Positions 58,022 through 64,000 of a stretch of DNA of 64,000 nt are shown here, piece by piece; the stretch's first letter is position 1; each line of letters begins with the position of its first letter. The notes under the pieces were generated by a model, which did no database searches, had not been told where the DNA came from, and worked only from the letters and a program-made list of their open reading frames with translations. The stretch is taken from the NCBI RefSeq assembly GCF_036320965.1, contig NC_092249.1:2900114-2964113 (forward strand), written 5' to 3'. The position numbers and the translations under genes were made by a program. Source of the DNA: Panulirus ornatus (taxonomy: Eukaryota > Arthropoda > Malacostraca > Decapoda > Palinuridae).

Positions 58022-58652
58022 ATATGGCTTGAAATGCTGAGGTTTGGATATTTCAAAAAATGTAATCAAAAGGTGATTATGTAACTATAGCTTGAAATGC
58101 TGAGGTTTGGATATTTCAAAAAATGTAATCAAAAGGTGATTATGTAACTATAGCTTGAAATGCTGAGGTTTGGATATTTCAAAAAATGTAATCAAAAGGT
58201 GATTATGTAACTATAGCTTGAAATGCTGAGGTTTGGATATTTCAAAAAATGTAATCAAAAGGTGATTATGTAACTATAGCATGAAATGTTGAGGTTTGGA
58301 TATTTCAAAAAATGTAATCAAAAGGTGATTATGTAACTATAGCATGAAATGTTGAGGTTTGGATATTTCAAAAAATGTAATCAAAAGGTGATTATGTAAC
58401 TATAGCATGAAATGTTGAGGTTTGGATATTTCAAAAAATGTAATCAAGAGGTGATTATGTAACTATAGCTTAAAATGTTGAGGTTCTGGATATTTCAAAA
58501 AATGTAATCAAGAGGTGATTATGTAACTATAGCTTAAAATGTTGAGGTTCTGGATATTTCAAAAAATGTAATCAGAAGGTAATCATGTAACTATAGCATG
58601 AAATTTTGAGGTTTTGGATATTTCAAAAAATGTAATCAGAAGGTAATCTGAG
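58022..58652 (+). repeat. 63-bp satellite
   Basis: About ten units of GAAATGCTGAGGTTTGGATA, TTTCAAAAAATGTAATCAAA and AGGTGATTATGTAACTATAG. Left units are near-identical. Two blocks of variants follow in order (GAAATGTTG, then TAAAATGTTGAGGTTCTGG), a visible gradient of divergence. Confidence 0.95.
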
Positions 58653-58779
58653 GTGATTATGTACCTTATAACCGCCAGGTTGTGATACAATTTACCTTTC
58701 CGGCAATAACCACAACTAGTAAATCCACTCAAAGATAACATGGCTGGTACAATAAGCCTTGTGATCACCAACAGACATG

Positions 58780-58978
58780 AACTTAAGGGATTGTTCTCTA
58801 ACCCCGTTAGCGGGTTGTTCTCTAACCCTGTTAGGGGGTTGTTCTCTAACCCCGTTAGGGGGTTGTTCTCTAACCCCGTTAGCGGGTTGTTCTCTAACCC
58901 CGTTAGCGGGTTGTTCTCTAACCCCGTTAGGGGGTTGTTCTCTAACCCCGTTAGGGGGTTGTTCTCTAACCCTGTTCT
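58780..58978 (+). repeat. 24-bp minisatellite with internal hairpins
   Basis: Eight units of TTGTTCTCTAACCCCGTTAG plus CGGG or GGGG. CTAAC/GTTAG pair around CCC, or AACCCC/GGGGTT pair around GTTA. LFSNPVSG (plus) and EQPPNGVR (minus) frames are incidental. Confidence 0.95.
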
Positions 58979-59078
58979 TCAGCCTGGAACTACAACTACA
59001 GGGTGAAGGTATGTTGTATTTTAGGCTGTGTGTGAAGCTGTCAGTGTCTCTTCCACACACGCAGTGAAACCAGTTAGG

Positions 59079-59330
59079 TGAGGTTAGGTTAGGTTAGGTT
59101 AGGTTAGGTTAGGTGAGGTTAGGTGAGGTGAGGTTAGGTTAGGTTAGGTTTGGTGAGGTTAGGTTAGGTTAGGTGAGGTTAGGTTAGGTTAGGTTAGGTT
59201 AGGTTAGGTTAGGTGAGGTTAGGTGAGGTGAGGTTAGGTGAGGTGAGGTTAGGTTAGGTTAGGTGAGGTTAGGTTAGGTTAGGTTAGGTTAGGTTAGGTT
59301 AGGTTAGGTTAAGTTAGGTGAGGTATACCT
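59079..59330 (+). repeat. interstitial (TTAGG)n telomere-type array
   Basis: About 50 pentamers of TTAGG with about a dozen TGAGG variants and isolated TTTGG/TTAAG. TTAGG is the canonical arthropod telomere unit. It lies internally, between a 24-bp array and a 21-bp satellite locus. Either an interstitial relic or a general short satellite of the same motif. Confidence 0.93.
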
Positions 59331-59408
59331 GGAAAACTAGTGTTTATTTTCCATATTATGAGTAGTTCATGGAGTGTGAGATTCTTCCGAGGTGGTCTCC
59401 ATAGAATA

Positions 59409-59872
59409 TCGACGGTACGACCCTTGATCACGACTGTACGACCCTTGAGTACGACGGTACGACCTTTGAGTACGATGACACGACCTTTGAGTACGACGGT
59501 GCGACCCTTGAGTACGACGGTGCGACCTTTGAGTACGATGGTGCGACCTTTGAGTACGACGGTACGACCCTTGATCACGACTGTACGACCCTTGAGTACG
59601 ACGGTACGACCTTTGAGTACGACGGTGCGACCTTTGAGTACGACGGTGCGACCTTTGAGTACGATGGTACGACCCTTGATCACGATGATACGACCCTTGA
59701 GCAAGACGGGACCCTTGATCACGACGGTACGACCCTTGATCACGACCACACGACCCTTGCGTACGACGGTGCGATCCTTAAATACGACGGTGCGACCCTT
59801 GAGCGCCGAAGTACGACCCATAAGCATAACGGTGCGACACTTCAGTACGACCACAGTTGCACGACGGTACGA
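59409..59872 (-). repeat. 21-bp minisatellite, locus 7 (inverted)
   Basis: About 22 units of the CGTACCGTCGTGCTCAAG family on minus, mostly as GAGTACGACGGTNCGACC, with GATCACGACTGTACGACC forms recurring at about 130-bp intervals (higher-order structure). Confidence 0.93.
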
Positions 59873-60167
59873 CGGCCTGGTCTCTGACCTAACCAGTGAG
59901 AACCAGATTTCAAAACGTTCCAGATATTTTTGTGTTCGGCTGAGTCCGTGTGGGGCCAGCGGAGAACCCTCAGTACGCTTTCCCCAGGTGACAACAGCGG
60001 AGAGTGAGAGAGGAAACTTACGTAGAATGAAGAGGATAGAAAAAATAATAATGATTCGAGAGGGATGAAATAAGGAATAAAAAGATGGAAATAAGGGAGA
60101 GAGAGAGACAAAGCCTTCCAACACACTGCATATCTTCCATGGGGAAACGAAACGGACAGACGGGGGG

Positions 60168-60170
<3 letters not shown>
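59873..60170. other. unique sequence, no gene seen
   Basis: TGACCT half-site at about 59885 just right of the array. No gene seen. Confidence 0.5.
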
Positions 60171-60213
<43 letters not shown>

Positions 60214-60222
60214 ACACACAAA
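60171..60222. repeat. (CA)n microsatellite
   Basis: CA run with one GACA break. Confidence 0.97.
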
Positions 60223-60364
60223 AAAAAGGCATTTACACCCATGAAACAAAGTTGTGGAATCAGAACGGGAAACTCAACCCTCCATTCCAACCAACTGCAT
60301 TAAACTATAAGGCAGGAGTTACTCGCCATTTCCTACATTTGAGCTGAATGGGGAGCACCCAATC

Positions 60365-60665
<301 letters not shown>

Positions 60666-60669
60666 TCGT

Positions 60670-60990
60670 TTCTTTGATGAACAAAAGGTCACTGAACTAC
60701 CATCCCTTTGATGAACAAAAGGTCACTGAACTACCATCCCTTTGATGAACAAAAGGTCACTGAACTACCATCCCTTTGATGAACAAGGTCACTGAACTAC
60801 CAATTAATGAACAAGGTCACTGAACTACCAATTGTTGAGCAAGGTCACTGAACTACCAACTGATGAACAAGATCACTGAACTACCAACCCTTTGATGAAC
60901 AAGGTCACTGAACTATCAACCCTTTGATGAACAAGGTCACTGAACTACCAACCCTTTGATGAACAAGGTCCCTAACCCAACAACCCTTTA
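60670..60990 (+). repeat. ~31-34 bp minisatellite
   Basis: About ten units of TTTGATGAACAAAAGGTCAC plus TGAACTACCA(TCCC). Middle units lack AAA and shorten to about 27 bp. Confidence 0.92.
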
Positions 60991-61194
60991 CTTAAGCCTC
61001 TGTTCAAAAAGAAGTGTGCCTTTCTCCTCTGAACACAAGACTTTGAACACCCCTGGCTGGATTTAAAAGAAAAAAAAACACTTTCAAGTTGATCACCACT
61101 TCAACAAATCCTTTTAATCGTGAATTATGTGATGTAGTCAAGACATTGGTCTATCCTTCTGGTCATAAACATATTCAGGTTCACTCTAAGCAAC
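60991..61194. other. unique sequence, no gene seen
   Basis: No gene recognised. Confidence 0.5.
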
Positions 61195-61410
61195 ACCTCT
61201 CTTTATTGCTGTAAAACATCTTCGTCTCACTTTCTAATATAAAACATCTTTGCTTTACATATACATATGTAACACATATGTCTCACTTTCTAATATAAAA
61301 CATCTTTGCTTTACATATACATATATAACACATATGTCTCACTTTCTAATATAAAACATCTTTGCTTTACATATACATATGTAAGACATATGTCTCACTT
61401 TACAGAGAAT
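61195..61410 (+). repeat. ~59-bp minisatellite
   Basis: Three to four units of GTCTCACTTTCTAATATAAA plus ACATCTTTGCTTTACATATA and CATATGTAACACATAT. First and last units are partial. Confidence 0.92.
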
Positions 61411-61925
61411 AAAATCCTGTGTCTTAATTTCTGGCTAATAACATCTCTGCCTCTCTCTTTCTACCACACAAGAATGTCTCGCTTTCTTATACGAAGCCTT
61501 CATCCAACTTTTTAGAGTTAACAACACCTGTGTCTCACCTCCATGGGGGGAAAAATAACCCCCCCACACACAACTCCTTTGATAAAGACAAAAGCTAACA
61601 CCAATGATACTTCCATACATGTTTATGAAAGATAAAAAAACATTGGAAGAAAAATACTTTGTGTCCAGCGTATGGTTTTGGGCACCGGCTTATCGACTGG
61701 TAGACCATTCCCATCTACCTGGGTATCATTTTGACTCGATCCTTATCAAGCTCATCTCTCCACCAACCGAACATGGAGGACGTGAGAGGCATCTTATCAA
61801 AAGACAGAAATGCGGCAGCCATAGCGATGGGATATTACGCGTTTCTGAAGGTTGCTCATAACCCGTCTACTTCGTAACCTGTCGGGTTCCCACCTGTCTA
61901 TCCTCCACGTTGTTTCAGCTGGTGA
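61411..61925. other. unique sequence, no gene seen
   Basis: Frames such as 61604-61861 lack recognisable domains. Confidence 0.5.
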
Positions 61926-61927
61926 CG

Positions 61928-62500
61928 ATTTTACACCAGAGGGTTGAGAAATATCCTAACACTGTCCCAAGTTTTCCCAGATGGTTGAGAAGTATCCTAA
62001 CACTGTCCCAGAAGGTTGAGAAGTATTCTAACACTGTCCCAGATGGTTGAGAAGTATTCTAACACCGTCCTAGATGGTTGAGAAGTATTCTAACACTGTC
62101 CCAGATGGTTGAGAAGTATCCTAACACCGTCCCAGATGGTTGAGAAGTATTCTAACACCGTCCTAGATGGTTGAGAAGTATTCTAACACTGTCCTAGATG
62201 GTTGAGAAGTATCCTAACACTGTCCCAGAAGGTTGAGAAGTATTCTAACACTGTCCCAGATGGTTGAGAAGTATTCTAACACCGTCCCAGATGGTTGAGA
62301 AGTATTCTAACACCGTCCCAGATGGTTGAGAAGTATCCTAACACCGTCCTAGATGGTTGAGAAGTATCCCAACTTTGTCCCAGGTACTTGAAAACTACCC
62401 TAAAACTGTCTCAGTTACTTTATAAGTATCTTAACTTTATCTCAAATACTTAAGGAGTATCCTACAACTGTCTCATATACTTGAGAAGTGTTTTAACATT
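61928..62500 (+). repeat. 31-bp minisatellite
   Basis: About 14 regular units of GTCCCAGATGGTTGAGAAGT plus ATTCTAACACC to about 62370, then several decayed units (GTCTCAGTTACTTTATAAGT) to 62500. Confidence 0.94.
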
Positions 62501-62513
62501 ATCGTTGGGAAAA

Positions 62514-62662
62514 TTATCATTATTATCATCATTATATTATCATCATCACTGTTACTATCATCATTATCATTATAATCATCATCACTATTATTATTATCAT
62601 TATTATTATTATTATTATCATTATTATTATTATCATTATTATTATCATCATACGCTTATCAG
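62514..62662. repeat. imperfect (ATT/ATC)n trinucleotide tract
   Basis: TTATTATCATTATTATTATT-type sequence of about 145 bp. Confidence 0.92.
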
Positions 62663-63110
62663 TTATCATTACTATTTAACAGTGGAATAATAATGTGACC
62701 TCACTAAGCAAGAGCCTTCATAATGAGCTAACTTAATCACTCTCTCTCATTTCACAAACCTAACCTTTAAAGTTGGTTTCAGGGGCGGTTACTACGCCCC
62801 CTTCACCAGGGCCTGGCCTATACCAGACCTGTGTAATGCTGTGAGTCGCATTCAGGTGTTGCATTCTGCGTATCTTGTCTTGTATGAATAACATTGACTA
62901 ACAGCAAGACACAATACCCACCATCTCCTAACATGACGGCCATATGCGTCCCCCACCCCTATTCAGCCACAACATACTTCCCACACGTCACATGTAGCGC
63001 TTCTCAGAACTGAACTGCCACATCCAACCCCATCTATCATATCAGAATCGACCTGCATTTGTGAGATTACAAAGATGAACTTTTATCATATATTTTTCCC
63101 ATGAACATCT
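62663..63110. other. unique sequence, no gene seen
   Basis: No gene or RNA recognised. Confidence 0.5.
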
Positions 63111-63143
63111 GCATCTCTCTCTGTCTCTCTCTCTCTCTGTCTC

Positions 63144-63191
<48 letters not shown>
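63111..63191. repeat. (CT)n microsatellite with GT interruptions
   Basis: CT run of about 78 bp broken by four CTGTCT steps on its left side. Confidence 0.96.
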
Positions 63192-63192
<1 letters not shown>

Positions 63193-64000
63193 CCTTGAAT
63201 AACTAGTTTAAAAAAAAAAATTACCCCAGTCCTCTCATTCAATACATATGTTCTAGTCGGTCGATTCGAACGGCTAATGATTTAACAAAGGTGAATTACC
63301 TAGTTCGGCAGTTTGAAACCCTCGTCTCTGTATGGTTATGTGGTGGTGGAACTCAATCAGTCTGAAATTTTCTCATCCATTCTCGTCGTTCCATTTCATT
63401 TCTAACTTTTACATTCTGATCTCTTCCCAAGTTCTTCCTTATCAACTGGGTGATCGAAGACCTTGCAGTGAGTTTTCAATATACCTGGTCATGCGTTTTA
63501 CATACACACACACACATTTATATCACTGGGAGAAGTCTCGTCAAGGAACTTCTCAGTCTGAAGGAGTCTACATGTCCCTGCTACTGGAGGCAGCGCAGCC
63601 ATGGGCTACAGGAGCCCAAAGAAAGACAAAGGGGTCCTGGGTAACATATGACTTTATTTCTTCCCCACCTATAAACTAACCCTTGGCTAACTATAAAACA
63701 AAACACACATTATCTACTCCTGTCTTCAAACTTCCGCCTTCCTAAAAACAAACTGTAGACCAAGTTTATGTACTCCTGTATTCAGAGCTTTATCTCCTTT
63801 TAAAAAGCCACTCTCCACTTCATTACGGAGCACAACTTAAAAAGCCCATTACCATTTCCGGACGCCTACAAAGGGGACCCCAGCCCCCAGCGGTGCTCTC
63901 CCCGTTCTAGCGTCACACCAGAAAACCCAACAAAAACACATTTAAAAAAAAATAAGTTTACGAACGATTTTCTTCCACGGGGGGGAAGAAATAGATGATT
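63192..64000. other. unique sequence, no gene seen
   Basis: Short CA run at 63503-63514 and A run at about 63942-63951. Plus frames at 63332-63679 have no recognisable domain. Confidence 0.5.

Noticed and set aside
59079..59330. True chromosome end
   Set aside because: Complex unique and satellite sequence continues for kilobases on both sides, and the array contains many TGAGG variants.

Overview
This window looks like gene-poor, repeat-saturated nuclear DNA from an arthropod, most likely a decapod crustacean. The evidence is the many very long (GA)n/(CT)n, (AT)n and (CA)n tracts, an interstitial block of the arthropod telomere unit TTAGG (59079-59330), and 5'-truncated retroposon copies with a 3' end of a kind I associate with decapod genomes. 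The decapod assignment is from memory of sequence style, not from a search. I found no bacterial or phage gene organisation, no rRNA, no intact tRNA and no host protein-coding gene that I can defend. Nearly all long open frames run through microsatellites or through minisatellites that lack stop codons.

The only recognisable protein-coding material is one decayed non-LTR retrotransposon (LINE) at about 5947-7046. Its reverse-transcriptase core lies on the minus strand (6384-5947). It is joined head-to-head to its own C-terminal region, 3' UTR and poly(A) tail on the plus strand (6385-7046). The two halves abut at what looks like one uninterrupted point of the ancestral protein, which is the expected footprint of a 5' inversion by twin priming. 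Four further retroposon 3' ends (about 18050, 18178, 31140 and 41065-41303) share a short hairpin-forming 3' tail with this LINE, and each sits against a long (AT)n tract. A tRNA-derived SINE with box A and box B lies at about 942-1107, minus strand, and also ends in (AT)n.

The rest is a patchwork. Minisatellite arrays with periods of 21-72 bp cover roughly a quarter of the window by hand tally. Microsatellites and plain unique or decayed sequence cover the remainder. Three satellite families recur at separated sites: a 21-bp CGTACCGTCGTGCTCAAG-type unit at seven loci (about 8.35, 12.6, 16.2, 26.2, 29.9, 44.9 and 59.4 kb), a 60-bp unit at four loci (20.8, 31.2, 39.4 and 45.9 kb), and a 65-bp unit at three loci (31.4, 33.0 and 37.6 kb). 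Recurrence with shared flanks suggests they travel inside larger elements. The flanks of several 21-bp loci carry AGGTCA half-sites, two of them as perfect DR1 arrangements.

Region by region: 0-8 kb holds the SINE, hairpins, small arrays and the inverted LINE. 8-22 kb is dense in minisatellites, a (GA)n-armed inverted repeat (9.78-10.39 kb), pyrimidine-rich arrays and two retroposon tails. 22-34 kb alternates unique sequence with dispersed satellites. 34.4-36.3 kb is three consecutive arrays. 36-46 kb holds GGTAAG-rich tracts, a near full-length short retroposon and satellites. 46.3-50.3 kb is the longest stretch with few repeats. 50.3-64 kb is again mostly arrays, including about 1.3 kb of a unit carrying a U1-complementary 5' splice-site-like sequence and the TTAGG block. 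There is no set of genes here that works together.
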